DNA of 60,800 nucleotides from Paenibacillus sp. FJAT-29882 (GCF_001510645.1 NZ_LMVB01000011.1:1-60800), one strand, 5' to 3'; positions 23,287-31,820 are shown, counted from the first letter of the stretch. A program made the numbers and translations. The notes: generated by a model from the letters alone, not told the origin.

Positions 23287-23328
23287 TGTTATCCTCCAAA
23301 TAGTTTGTATTTCTTAACCTCTATTTAT

Positions 23329-23357
23329 ATTATAAAGTAAACTAGTTCACTTTACAA
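23329..23357 (-). promoter_or_regulatory. Promoter with spacer operator (decayed gene)
   Basis: Minus strand: TTGTAA, spacer AGTGAACTAGTTTACTT (one mismatch in the palindrome), TATAAT, leader TATAAATAGAGGTTAAG. Confidence 0.85.
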
Positions 23358-23479
23358 TCGTTATATAAAGAAACGTAGGCAAAAGTAAATTATTCAACTT
23401 CATATTTAACCCAATCGAATAGTTAACTCGGCCTATTTATTCCTTGTTTTGAGGTGTGAGGTTGGCTGGGGTGAATTGC

Positions 23480-23735
23480 GGTAGCAAGAGGGGCCAAGCC
23501 CCTATATAGCGTTAATAAAATAGCGTTTAAGAAGAATTTACGAACGGAAGAACAGGCGGTTTGGCAGGTACACTGGTCAGAGCAAGCCGAATTCCGAGAA
23601 TCCTCGTTTTGAGTATGTTCGGCTTGGCGACATGCCCTCACCTGCCAAAATGCGGAATGCAAGGGGGAAAGGGTGGAGATTTTTTGAGTGGGTTTGTCAA
23701 AAAATACTACCCGAACCTAGCATGAAGCATAGCCC
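23480..23735 (+). other. Structured non-coding island 3, possible single-strand origin
   Basis: Gene-free and GC-richer. AGGGGC-CAA-GCCCCT (23489-23503) is followed by TAGCGT twice (23507-23512, 23521-23526). Next comes a two-step stem: TTTGGCAGGT / ACCTGCCAAA (23560-23569 with 23640-23649) enclosing CAAGCCGAA / TTCGGCTTG (23583-23591 with 23618-23626). Then ATTTTTTGA / TCAAAAAAT (23679-23704 area). TAGCGT is the CS-6 word of ssoA-type single-strand origins, which supports a lagging-strand initiation site, but the rest of the ssoA layout was not verified. 23736-23874 shows nothing. Confidence 0.45.
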
Positions 23736-23874
23736 ACCAATAGAACCATACAATTTAACTTTTTCATCATCTCTCAATTTTAATTGTCGTTTCCAATGTA
23801 TATTTCATTGTTTTTTCTCCCTTTCTTTACTTCGCAGTTTGTCTCTGCAACGTGGCAATCCCACTCTCTAGAAC

Positions 23875-24669
23875 TTAATCTAAAAAGTTGTTTAATTCTT
23901 CTTCTGAAATAAAACCAATTTTGTGATATCCTTTTGCTGTATCGATATCTAATTTGTTTAAATTCTTCTTATTTAGTAACATGTCTTTATTTTCATCAAA
24001 AGCTGATTTATTTAGCACTATACTTGGATGTTTCGGGCTATGTTTTTTTATGCTATCTACAGGTATTTTAGAAAGATCAGATTCTAATTTATAAAATTCT
24101 TCCTCGGGTAGTTTCAAATATATTGTATGAGTATTAAATGGAAAATCTAAATTAAAGCTTTCTTTCAATTTTTGATCAATTAAATTTCTAACAACAGTTT
24201 CAATCAATCCATATTCAAATTCATTCAATTTACTGATAAAGTTTGCAACAGCAAGCTCTATAGGTTCACCAATTCTTTTTTCAGCATATTCTTGAATAAA
24301 CTCTATATATTCTGGGTAGAGTTTAAATGCTACTGGGACACTCTCTAAACGATTTAATTGTTTGTTATAATAATTTATTACAGATTGTATATTTGACTCG
24401 TCTAAACTATGCCTAAACTGATTCATTGGCATATTAGTATTACAAAGTTCATTGAGGATTTTTTCTAAAAACTCAAAACTTTGGTATGTAGGTAGAGCAG
24501 TAATTTTTTCAACATCAATGTCTTTTCCTAATTTAAGTAAAGTTTGAAAAAGTTCATTTCTATTATTTCCGTATACTTGCATACAAGCATCAAAAGTTAT
24601 TTTGTAAACTTCGCGTATTCTAAATGTTTTTGCCTTATTCTTGTTCCAACCACTCGTATATGCTTTCAT
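23875..24669 (-). CDS. Unknown helical protein, 264 residues
   Basis: No family recognised. It is mostly helical, with no membrane segment, and has a possible RHH-like centre (VPVAFKLYPEYIEFIQEYAE KRIGEPIELAVANF) and an acidic C terminus. CAGGAG lies before the ATG. Its promoter region is a 52-bp near-perfect palindrome (24705-24756) that includes the GTAAACTAG word of the leading-region operators. It therefore belongs to, or even controls, that regulon. A repressor role would fit such a palindrome but is inference. Confidence 0.5.
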   Translation of the reverse strand: MKAYTSGWNKNKAKTFRIREVYKITFDACMQVYGNNRNELFQTLLKLGKDIDVEKITALPTYQSFEFLEKILNELCNTNMPMNQFRHSLDESNIQSVINYYNKQLNRLESVPVAFKLYPEYIEFIQEYAEKRIGEPIELAVANFISKLNEFEYGLIETVVRNLIDQKLKESFNLDFPFNTHTIYLKLPEEEFYKLESDLSKIPVDSIKKHSPKHPSIVLNKSAFDENKDMLLNKKNLNKLDIDTAKGYHKIGFISEEELNNFLD

Positions 24670-24704
24670 ATAATTATCTCCTGAAGAAGTTATTTTTAAT
24701 TACC

Positions 24705-24756
24705 TATATCTTACCACAATAACGTAAACTAGTATACGTTATCGTGGTAAGATATA
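24705..24756. promoter_or_regulatory. 52-bp palindromic operator
   Basis: Arms of 26 bases starting TATATCTTACCACAATAACG; the two arms differ at only two positions. The centre is GTAAACTAGTATAC, a variant of the shared GTAAACYRGTTTAC operator. It lies 36 bp upstream of the 264-residue gene. Confidence 0.8.
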
Positions 24757-24795
24757 TACAATATTTTTACAAGACTTAAATCATTTTCATTATTT

Positions 24796-25134
24796 TTAGC
24801 CTGAATGCTGCCCTTTCCTGAATTCCTTAATCTTCTGCCGAAAGAGGTTATTTCGTTCTTTAAGTTTTTCTACTTCTCTTTGTAATTCGCTAATTTGGGA
24901 TTTATATTTACTAGTGTTGTATTTTTCATTGAACTCTTTATAAAAATAATCCCTATGGCTGCCTATTTTCATTTCAATAAAATAGTTAAGTGATGCATCA
25001 TTAATCTCATAACCTTCTTTTTTGCTATTCATGTCGGCTCTTATCCTCCCTTGTCGAATCCACTTTCGGACCTGGTCTTTGCTATTGGTTATTCCAGCGC
25101 GTTTTAATAGCAAAAATGCATCATCTAGTTTCAT
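24796..25134 (-). CDS. HTH plus coiled-coil DNA-binding protein
   Basis: 112 residues. The N terminus is a MerR-like helix-turn-helix (KLDDAFLLLKRAGITNSKDQ VRKWIRQGRI RADMNSKKEGYEI, about 2-45). The C-terminal half is a coiled coil with heptads (ISELQREVEKLKERNNLFRQ KIKEF). This is the design of small plasmid regulators and of DNA-anchoring proteins. A 48-bp palindrome lies 11 bp upstream of its start and is almost certainly its own operator. It may also regulate topB or neighbours. Confidence 0.65.
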   Translation of the reverse strand: MKLDDAFLLLKRAGITNSKDQVRKWIRQGRIRADMNSKKEGYEINDASLNYFIEMKIGSHRDYFYKEFNEKYNTSKYKSQISELQREVEKLKERNNLFRQKIKEFRKGQHSG

Positions 25135-25145
25135 TCAATACACCT

Positions 25146-25193
25146 CTTATTTAATATGTCTATAGTAACATTACTATAGACATATTAAATAAG
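25146..25193. promoter_or_regulatory. 48-bp perfect palindrome
   Basis: 23-base arms (starting CTTATTTAATATG, ending CTATAGTAA) around a central CA. The arms match without a mismatch. It sits between the HTH/coiled-coil gene and the topB terminator. Confidence 0.9.
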
Positions 25194-25201
25194 AAATAAT
25201 C

Positions 25202-25226
25202 AAAAAAGCTACCCTATATGGATAGC
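25202..25226 (-). terminator. Terminator of topB
   Basis: GCTATCC-ATATA-GGGTAGC hairpin followed by TTTTTTG on the minus strand. Confidence 0.85.
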
Positions 25227-25298
25227 CCTTCTCAACTAGTTTTATAATCTTTTTATAACAAATGACATTTCCTTTCACAAAGCGCACACTGCATAATG

Positions 25299-27974
25299 CT
25301 AACCCCTTTTCTTATTTTCAAATACAAAGGTTAAACGTTTCTCTTGTGTGTTATAGCTTAATTTCGCATCAAACGTTTTGGTTTTATCTTTATTCGAAAA
25401 TCCTTTTATTGTATCCGTCAAGTTCTTCTCCAAGAGTTTAATAACTTGTGTTGAGTTAATTTTTTTTCCAGCATATACAGGTGAAATAATGAAGTCACAA
25501 GGATTCTTGTAATTGGTACAAAGGTAATATGATTTACCAATTATCACGTTCCCTTTACATAACGGACATTTTCCAAGTGTCTTATCCTCAATGGTAGGAA
25601 ACAACAATTGCAAACCTCCGTCTTCTTTTATAGAGATCCTTGCTGTATAGACCTTTTCATCTTTGCTAAATTCAATAAAATCAGTAGTTCGTTGCTTAAG
25701 CAACTTCCTAATTTGACCTTCAGGTATTCTTTTGCCTTTAATAACAGAAGGGATGGTGAACTTACATCCATTTTTATAATTTGAGCAGCCAAAGAACTCT
25801 TTTCCTTCTGACGTTGAATTTTTTTTGATCTCTCCAGACTTACAGATAGGACAGTTTCCGTATAAGGCTTTCTTCATTTTTAATGTACCATCTGAATAGA
25901 CTAAGATTGCTTCGAATGTACCTTCATTTCCATCATCAAACCCTTTTATAATATCGGTTTCACCTTTTGTTATTAATTTTTCAACTTGTTTAACAGGAAG
26001 AGACTTCCCTTTAATTTTTTTTCCTATTCGAACGTTACATTCAGGAGTATTTGTACAGACATAAAAATTACCTTTCTCAACAATTTCCCCCTTTTTACAA
26101 GAACATTTGCAAATCAGCATGTCTTCGTTGTGCGCCTTTTCAAAATTTGCGATTGTTTGCTCTTGAAGTTGGCCCATTTTTTCTACGATATAATTCGCAA
26201 ATATTTCAATTTCTTTTTTGAATTGTTCAAATGACATCTCTTTGTTCTGTATCTTTAATATTTTTTCTTCCATTTCTGCAGTGTACACAGGATTTTTCAA
26301 TTCCTCTACAGGGAAAGAATCTATATATGAAGCACCTAATGGAGTCGTTGTAATTTTACCTTTTTCAATTTGTATGTACTTCTTCTCAAATAATTTAGGG
26401 ACAAAGGATTCTGCCGTTGCTGGTGTCCCTATCCTTTTCCCCTTTAACAATTCTTTTATTTCTTCTTCTTCAACTAAATTTCTACCAGCAGTTTCCATGA
26501 ATGTTAAAATGGATGTTTCAGTATGATAAGCTGGCTTCTTAGTAGTCCCATCTTTCAGTAGATAATCTTTAACCTCTAAATCATCTCCTTCTTTTAATTC
26601 TGGTAGAGTGAAATCATTGGCTATTTCTTCTTTTTCATCGGTAATATCATCTTTGTTAATGACTAAATAACCAGGTTCAATTAGAACTTTTTCTTTTGCC
26701 AAAAATAAATTCTCATCAGCATCCATTAAATGAAGTTCACGCACTTTATATGTAGCTGGCTGCATCCAAGCACTCAAAAATCTTTTAACAATTAAGTCAT
26801 ATACTTTCTTTTCTAATTCGCTGAATCCATCTGGGATCTTCTTAGTAGTAGGGATTATCCCATAGTGGCTAGAGACTTTTTCATCATTAAAAATTTTATG
26901 CTTTTCCTTAATGCTCGATAGATCTATATGATTAGAAATAATGTCGTTATAAGGTTCTGGTAATGCTGATAAAATGTCTTTCACTGAATCAACCATTGAC
27001 TCCGGTAAATTTCTGCTATCAGTCCTTGGATAAGAAACATGGCCACCCTCATATAATTTCTGTAAAATTTCTTTTGCTTGGGGTGCAGTTATTTTCAATT
27101 TTTGTATACTGGCTTTCAAAAAATCAGTTGCGTTGAAAAGATTAGGCGTTGATCTTTGACTAGATTTTTCAACAAACTGCTTTACAATTAAAGACTGTCC
27201 TTTTAATTTGTCTCCAATTTCTTTAAGGCGGGATGGATTTAGAATGTATTCTTCTTCAGATTGATAATGCGCTAAAAATCCAGTATCGGTAAAAAGATTG
27301 TAGAATTTCCTAGATACAAAATTTTCTATTTCTAATTCTCTAGTTCGAATTTCATTAAGAATACATAATTGTATCCTTCCACTTGAGAGCAAAAATTTAT
27401 TCTGCGCTAATTTAACGGTACTTGCGCGAGTCACAGTGTCACCTATTAAATGGTCAAGAATTTGCCTAGCTGTTGCCGATTCGCCAAGACTTTCATATTC
27501 TTTATCATCTACCAGATTATTAAAAGCAGCTTCAATTTCTCCAAGTGTATAACTAGAAAGCCACAACCTTAATACAGGTTTGTTCGATTTACTTCCTTCA
27601 TATATTTCTTTAAAAATTAACTGACCTTCCTTATCCCCGTCAAATGCGTTAATTATTGAATCAACGTCAGTTCTATTCATTAAAGAATTTATGATGCTTA
27701 ATTGTTCAGTAGTGCTCTGTATTGGCTTATATTTAAGAGGTAAAATCAATGGTAAATTATCAAATTTAAAAGGTTTGTACTCTTCACTATGATCCCCAGG
27801 ATTCATCATTTCATATAGGTGACCTCTAGCCCATGTCATTATGTATTTATCATTTTCGAAATATCCGTAATAAGGTTTGCTACCTTGCGTATTAATTGAT
27901 CCTCTAAATCTTGACGACTGAAGTAATTCTCTAGCAATCTTTGGTTTTTCAGCTATCACTAAGATTTTTCCCAT
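25299..27974 (-). CDS. topB: DNA topoisomerase III (type IA)
   Basis: 891 residues. The N-terminal Toprim domain has KILVIAEKPKIAREL and the acidic motif FDGDKEG (111-117). The active-site tyrosine is in HVSYPRTDSR (about residue 313). The C terminus has at least three zinc-ribbon units (CKCSCKKG...CTNTPEC; CPICKSG...CSNYKNGC; CPLCKGN...CTNYKNPC). It removes negative supercoils and unlinks single-stranded or replicating DNA, and large Gram-positive conjugative plasmids often carry one. The ATG at 27974 follows GGGAG by 8 bases. All motifs look intact. It is longer than chromosomal TopB because of the zinc ribbons. Confidence 0.93.
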   Translation of the reverse strand: MGKILVIAEKPKIARELLQSSRFRGSINTQGSKPYYGYFENDKYIMTWARGHLYEMMNPGDHSEEYKPFKFDNLPLILPLKYKPIQSTTEQLSIINSLMNRTDVDSIINAFDGDKEGQLIFKEIYEGSKSNKPVLRLWLSSYTLGEIEAAFNNLVDDKEYESLGESATARQILDHLIGDTVTRASTVKLAQNKFLLSSGRIQLCILNEIRTRELEIENFVSRKFYNLFTDTGFLAHYQSEEEYILNPSRLKEIGDKLKGQSLIVKQFVEKSSQRSTPNLFNATDFLKASIQKLKITAPQAKEILQKLYEGGHVSYPRTDSRNLPESMVDSVKDILSALPEPYNDIISNHIDLSSIKEKHKIFNDEKVSSHYGIIPTTKKIPDGFSELEKKVYDLIVKRFLSAWMQPATYKVRELHLMDADENLFLAKEKVLIEPGYLVINKDDITDEKEEIANDFTLPELKEGDDLEVKDYLLKDGTTKKPAYHTETSILTFMETAGRNLVEEEEIKELLKGKRIGTPATAESFVPKLFEKKYIQIEKGKITTTPLGASYIDSFPVEELKNPVYTAEMEEKILKIQNKEMSFEQFKKEIEIFANYIVEKMGQLQEQTIANFEKAHNEDMLICKCSCKKGEIVEKGNFYVCTNTPECNVRIGKKIKGKSLPVKQVEKLITKGETDIIKGFDDGNEGTFEAILVYSDGTLKMKKALYGNCPICKSGEIKKNSTSEGKEFFGCSNYKNGCKFTIPSVIKGKRIPEGQIRKLLKQRTTDFIEFSKDEKVYTARISIKEDGGLQLLFPTIEDKTLGKCPLCKGNVIIGKSYYLCTNYKNPCDFIISPVYAGKKINSTQVIKLLEKNLTDTIKGFSNKDKTKTFDAKLSYNTQEKRLTFVFENKKRG

Positions 27975-28105
27975 ACTCTTCACTCCCTATTTCTAACGTA
28001 TAATTTTTAATTTTGCTTTTAAAAACATCTTCCCAAAACCAAACTTCATTAAAATTTTTGAAGTCATATCCATTTAATAAGTATGGTAAGTTATAGACGG
28101 GAACA

Positions 28106-28336
28106 TCAGTTAAAAACGGGTAGTAAATTTCGTTTTCTCATTATTTGCTTGGCCGTAGATAATGTCCCTGGTGTTGCCAGCATAGTAGTATGCCCACACT
28201 GTTCTTTACTGCATACTAGAATCTGTATACCGATTTCTCTATTTACGTCAGATACAGTAACTTTCATTTCTCCATCTACAAATTTCAATATTCCGATAGA
28301 TTCTAATACACCACTCCTACATTTGCTGCAATTCAT
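28106..28336 (-). CDS. Small zinc-binding protein, 76 residues
   Basis: CxxC at the N terminus (MNCSKCRSG) and a second pair CSKEQC at residues 47-52, consistent with one zinc site, followed by a basic C terminus (RKRNLLPVF). GGTGGGG precedes the ATG. Upstream of topB in the same direction. No family assigned. Confidence 0.55.
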   Translation of the reverse strand: MNCSKCRSGVLESIGILKFVDGEMKVTVSDVNREIGIQILVCSKEQCGHTTMLATPGTLSTAKQIMRKRNLLPVFN

Positions 28337-28445
28337 TATTTCCCCACCCTTACTATTGGAGTTATTTAGTTTTTACTTTACAATTCGAAAAGAAGATCTT
28401 ATACTAATAGTAAGAAATCTCCAACAGGTTATTTCTTAACCTCTA

Positions 28446-28475
28446 AAAAAGTCGGCCTTGAGCCGGCTTTTTATT
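28446..28475. terminator. Bidirectional terminator
   Basis: GTCGGC / GCCGGC hairpin with T runs on both strands (TTTTTATTTT on plus, TTTTTTAG on minus). It closes the 80-residue gene. The rest of 28337-28526 shows no gene. Confidence 0.8.
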
Positions 28476-28526
28476 TTATCTTTTTTTGCTATTTTTTGTA
28501 TTTTTAGCTCAATACTTATTTTTAAT

Positions 28527-28769
28527 CTAAAAAGATACATTTTTTTTATCAATTACATTCCAAATTTTTAAAGCATGACCAATTAGCAATTCGTTATTTG
28601 TTTCATTTGTATGAAACTTGTAAAAATCTTCTTTTTGCTTGGTGTTTATCCTTTTTGCAATCTCAATATGTTCGTTACAAAAGTAGTGTACCTCGTCAGA
28701 ATTCCACTCTTTTAATTCATTTACTCCCAAATTAACAGAACAATAAAAGCATTTCCTATGATCAATCAT
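28527..28769 (-). CDS. Small Cys/His protein, 80 residues
   Basis: Residues HRKCFYC (4-10) and HYFCNEH (28-34) form a likely zinc site. The rest is helical and polar. GGAGGG lies upstream at a rather long distance from the ATG, so the start is not certain. No family recognised. It is a short free-standing gene between a terminator and the inverted-repeat element around the metalloprotease gene. Confidence 0.55.
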   Translation of the reverse strand: MIDHRKCFYCSVNLGVNELKEWNSDEVHYFCNEHIEIAKRINTKQKEDFYKFHTNETNNELLIGHALKIWNVIDKKNVSF

Positions 28770-29296
28770 ATGTTATAAAATTTCCCTCCATAGATACTTT
28801 TTCCCATACCTAATTATACCAAATTACCTACTTATTTTCAATAAATACCTTATTACATATGACTAATTACCCAATACCTTCATTCCAATTTAATCAACAA
28901 TTAACTAAAAAAGAACACCATTTATGTTTAGTGATATTAAAGTTGTTTACAAAATAATAAAGTCCTTTAAAAAATAATAAAGTTGTTTCATTCTTCTTGG
29001 AGCCGTCAGAAAAATGCGGATTTACAACGGTAAGAATGTGCACGATTTTATTCAGTAATATTGATGAAGCAGCAGTGTCCAAACGAGTGGGCAATGCGGA
29101 TACCTGACCAGCAAGGACATGGGGAAGGGCAGATTGAATTGCGATAACTTTATTGTCTTTTTTTAATAAATCCCTTTTCAAATTAAAGAGCTAATGAAAA
29201 ATATTGCTTGTGCAAGTCAAGGTATGAGATTCTTATTTATAATAACAATACTAATGGATGGCTTCTCAATAATTTTAAATTGTAAGGGTGGGCTAC

Positions 29297-30325
29297 ATGG
29301 AAAATAAAAAATCAGCAAGAGAAAGATTTTTAGATAGATTCTTTGGAGGAGTGGAAGATTGGAATAAATATTTGACAGAATCAATAACTAAGGAAGAAAA
29401 TGCTTATGCCTATGAATATGGATTAAAAATACTAGAGGTACAAGAGCAATTTGGTAATAGAACAAATTCAGAATTAGGGAGAGAAATGTGGTACAGTAAT
29501 GACTTTTTTATTAATAGTCTAATTCTAAATTTTATTACAGATGCAGAAGATGATCTAGTTACAGAACTAAAACAAATTTATGTTGGAGTGCTTGGTATTC
29601 TGGAATTCAATGCAGAAGCAATGGAAATGGTGGAGGAATCTGACGAATATTTAATTACAATGAATTTTGAAATAGATCAACAATTAACTTATATTTCTAC
29701 TTTGTTTTCATACTATATTTATGGTATGTATATTCCAGATGAAGAAAGGGATGAACTATACCCAAAAATGGTAGATAGTTTAAGAGATTTGGTAGACAAG
29801 GAAGCCCTAATGAAAAAACTTTCTAATCAAATACCAGATGATGATGTTCCGGTAGATTATGAATCTCCTAGATTACATATAGCAACTGATTTATTTGTAG
29901 CAAGTATGTCTTTTGTATTGGGACATGAAATTGGTCATCACTTCTTAAATCATACAGGGTCGAACGGGAGAAACATTATATCTAAATTCATACCGACTGA
30001 TGTTACTTTTAATCAATTGCATTTAGATGAATTTGCAGCTGATAATTTTAGCTTTGATTTATTAATTAGAGGGATGAAAGAAAAAAACGCTAATACATTA
30101 TTTGCTCCGTTAATGGTAATCTTTATGTTGGCCATATATGATAAAACCCCTGAGGAATCTAGTCAAACTCACCCTTCTTTAAGGGATAGGTATCTAAACC
30201 TATTAAGTAGAGTGTCTGAACAAGATGAAAAACTAGCATTGAGTCTTCAAGCAATCATGAATGAATTAGCTTCATGGATTAATGATATTTTAAAAGGTTA
30301 TTGGAAAACAGAATGGTGGAAATAA
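29297..30325 (+). CDS. Zinc metalloprotease, M48-like
   Basis: 342 residues, with no signal peptide or membrane helix. The metal motif LGHEIGHHFLNH (HExxH near residue 211) is followed 30 residues on by LHLDEFAADNFSF, giving the third ligand as in M48 and related gluzincins, and later by HPSLRDR, also typical of M48. M48 members are usually membrane-bound; this soluble form recalls regulatory or defence-associated proteases. AAGGG lies 8 bases before the ATG. It is oriented against its neighbours and framed by inverted repeats, so it is probably acquired cargo. Substrate unknown. Confidence 0.7.
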   Translation: MENKKSARERFLDRFFGGVEDWNKYLTESITKEENAYAYEYGLKILEVQEQFGNRTNSELGREMWYSNDFFINSLILNFITDAEDDLVTELKQIYVGVLGILEFNAEAMEMVEESDEYLITMNFEIDQQLTYISTLFSYYIYGMYIPDEERDELYPKMVDSLRDLVDKEALMKKLSNQIPDDDVPVDYESPRLHIATDLFVASMSFVLGHEIGHHFLNHTGSNGRNIISKFIPTDVTFNQLHLDEFAADNFSFDLLIRGMKEKNANTLFAPLMVIFMLAIYDKTPEESSQTHPSLRDRYLNLLSRVSEQDEKLALSLQAIMNELASWINDILKGYWKTEWWK

Positions 30326-30337
30326 AAACGAATAGCA

Positions 30338-30382
30338 ATAAACAACTCGAGCCTTACTACCTATAAAATGTAGCGAGGCTTT
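30338..30382 (+). terminator. Terminator of the metalloprotease gene
   Basis: GAGCCTTACTAC / GTAGCGAGGCT stem then TTTTATATTTTTG. A diverged duplicate lies at 30468-30506 (AAGCCTTATTAC / GTAGTAAGGTT). Confidence 0.75.
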
Positions 30383-30575
30383 TATATTTTTGTATTAAAA
30401 TTAAACAACTTTAATATCCTTTTAAGCAACAAAATTCTTTTAGATTAATTGGATTTTAAACAACTTTTAAAAGCCTTATTACATATCAAATGTAGTAAGG
30501 TTCTTGTTTATTAAAGCGAAATTAAACAACTTTATTATTGCTCAACAATTTAAACGGTGCTCTCAATCTAAGTTT

Positions 30576-31196
30576 TCATTTTACTTTTCCTAGAGACTTC
30601 TCATATTCTTTCAATTTCTTGTAAAATGTAGCCTTTTTCATGTCTACAATATCCATAAAATCAACCGTCTTAATCTTCCCTGCTTTCCATTGCTTATAAT
30701 ATTTAGCCCAATCATTAGGTAGTTGCATAATAGGTCTACCTAAGTGCTTTCCTTTAGCCTTAGCTGAAGCGATACCTTCGGATTGACGTTGTAATAAGGT
30801 TTCTCTTTCCTGTTCAGCAATGGACGTATAAACCTCTATTATAATGTTGTTAATCATCTCAATTACCCATGTTTCCTCTTTTGGTCTGTCTTGCATAGTT
30901 GTAGGTATATCGATAATCTTTACCCGAATATCCTTATTTTTAAAGTATTCGAGATATTCTTTTATCTGCTGCTTATTACGTCCTAATCGATCAATAGACT
31001 TAATATAAAGCGTATCACCAGACCTCATTGCTTTAAGCATATGCTGGAATCCTTCACGTTCCATATCTTTTCCACTTGCCTTATCCTGAAACAAACGATT
31101 ATCAAAATCATCTACATAAGGTTTCAATGCTTCTAATTGACGATCAAGATTTTGTTGAGCAGTACTTACACGTATATAGCCAAAATTTTCACCCAT
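30576..31196 (-). CDS. Serine resolvase/invertase
   Basis: 206 residues. Catalytic domain with FGYIRVSTAQQNLDRQ (catalytic Ser11), GDTLYIKSIDRLGRN (the conserved Arg) and the long E helix (INNIIIEVYTSIAEQERETL). The short C-terminal DNA-binding region (GKHLGRPIMQLP and a final HTH) completes a small Tn3/Bin3-type resolvase. On plasmids these resolve multimers or move cassettes. A stretch with repeated GTCTATAAA half-sites lies just upstream and is the likely res site. GGGGAG precedes the ATG. Confidence 0.92.
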   Translation of the reverse strand: MGENFGYIRVSTAQQNLDRQLEALKPYVDDFDNRLFQDKASGKDMEREGFQHMLKAMRSGDTLYIKSIDRLGRNKQQIKEYLEYFKNKDIRVKIIDIPTTMQDRPKEETWVIEMINNIIIEVYTSIAEQERETLLQRQSEGIASAKAKGKHLGRPIMQLPNDWAKYYKQWKAGKIKTVDFMDIVDMKKATFYKKLKEYEKSLGKVK

Positions 31197-31221
31197 TTAT
31201 AACTCCCCTTTTTTAGAATTG

Positions 31222-31352
31222 ATATAATCATACCAATAACGTTCATAAAGGTGAATTATTTTATAGACGTTTATAAAGATTAATTATTTCTGTTTTATAG
31301 ACGGGATTTAAGTCTATATTCAATAGGGCTATAAGGTGTAGCTTTATAGACC
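31222..31352 (-). promoter_or_regulatory. Candidate res site of the resolvase
   Basis: On the minus strand, GGTCTATAAAG-CTACAC-CTTATAGCC; then TATAGAC-TTAAATCCC-GTCTATA; then CTTTATAAACGTCTATAAA. These are three paired sub-sites in the 150 bp before the resolvase start, the layout of a three-site res. TTATAGACGGG also occurs once at 28091-28101. Confidence 0.6.
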
Positions 31353-31398
31353 ATTTTCGTTTTTTATTTATATGCTAATTTTATAATTATAAAGTGAC

Positions 31399-31425
31399 AA
31401 AAAAAAAGCCAGACAATTGCCGGCT
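31399..31425 (-). terminator. Terminator of the 131-residue gene
   Basis: GCCGG-CAATTGT-CTGGC followed by TTTTTTTTTG on the minus strand. Confidence 0.75.
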
Positions 31426-31820
31426 TATCTTAAATTTTGTATTTCTATATCCCAGGTATCTATGCCATTTAGTTTCTGTTCTGCAACTGATAAGTTTTTC
31501 CTTGCATATATATATAAACAAATTTCAATGACTTCTCCTTTAAAACATTTTAAATCTTTTCTTTTCTCTTCTATCCTTTCAATTGTATTTTGTTCAAAGG
31601 TAAGTGTTCTCGCTATTCTTTTTTTAAATTTATCCTTTTTAATCCGAAGGTTACTACTGGAGTTTAAGGATTCTAAAACCTCTTTCACAATATTATCTAG
31701 TATATGGCGATTGTAGTTATCTTCATTATTTGCGATTTCCTTCCACTCAATAAACTTTATTAAAGTAGGTACACCTGGTCTTACTCTATATTTAGTGGTA
31801 ATGAATCTATCCTTGGTCAT
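31425..31820 (-). CDS. Unknown basic protein, 131 residues
   Basis: No family recognised. Basic and largely helical. Residues 40-75 and 80-115 might be RHH- or HTH-like (NIVKEVLESLNSSSNLRIKK; LKCFKGEVIEICLYIYARKN). AGGAGC precedes the ATG. Single gene between resolvase and the adhesin terminator. The size and charge suggest a DNA-binding regulator, unproven. Confidence 0.5.
   Translation of the reverse strand: MTKDRFITTKYRVRPGVPTLIKFIEWKEIANNEDNYNRHILDNIVKEVLESLNSSSNLRIKKDKFKKRIARTLTFEQNTIERIEEKRKDLKCFKGEVIEICLYIYARKNLSVAEQKLNGIDTWDIEIQNLR

Larger units (their letters stand above)
28933..30539. mobile_element. Inverted-repeat-flanked unit carrying a metalloprotease gene
   Basis: GATATTAAAGTTGTTTA (28933-28949) recurs inverted at 30402-30418 without mismatch (17 bp). 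AATAATAAAGTTGTTT (28973-28988) recurs inverted at 30524-30539 (16 bp). A further AAACAACTTTTAAAAG lies at 30456. These enclose the only rightward gene of the region and a GC-richer patch (28990-29165) unlike its surroundings. A transposon-like passenger or recombinase-site cassette is suggested; no transposase is present. The 96-codon TTG frame at 28894-29181 lacks a ribosome site and is not called. Confidence 0.45.

Noticed and set aside
23423..23662. 79-codon frame rich in Cys and His
   Set aside because: Arises from the GC-rich stems of island 3; no ribosome site and low-complexity composition.
28370..28445. Another copy of the regulon promoter (TTAACCTCTA leader word present)
   Set aside because: The palindrome and the -10/-35 pair are absent; only the leader word matches.
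28894..29181. 96-codon TTG frame on the minus strand
   Set aside because: No ribosome site and it spans the inverted repeat; possibly a gene remnant in the GC-richer patch but unsupported.
30576..31196. Transposon Tn3-type element with its resolvase
   Set aside because: No transposase or Tn3-type 38-bp ends seen; more likely a plasmid multimer resolution gene.
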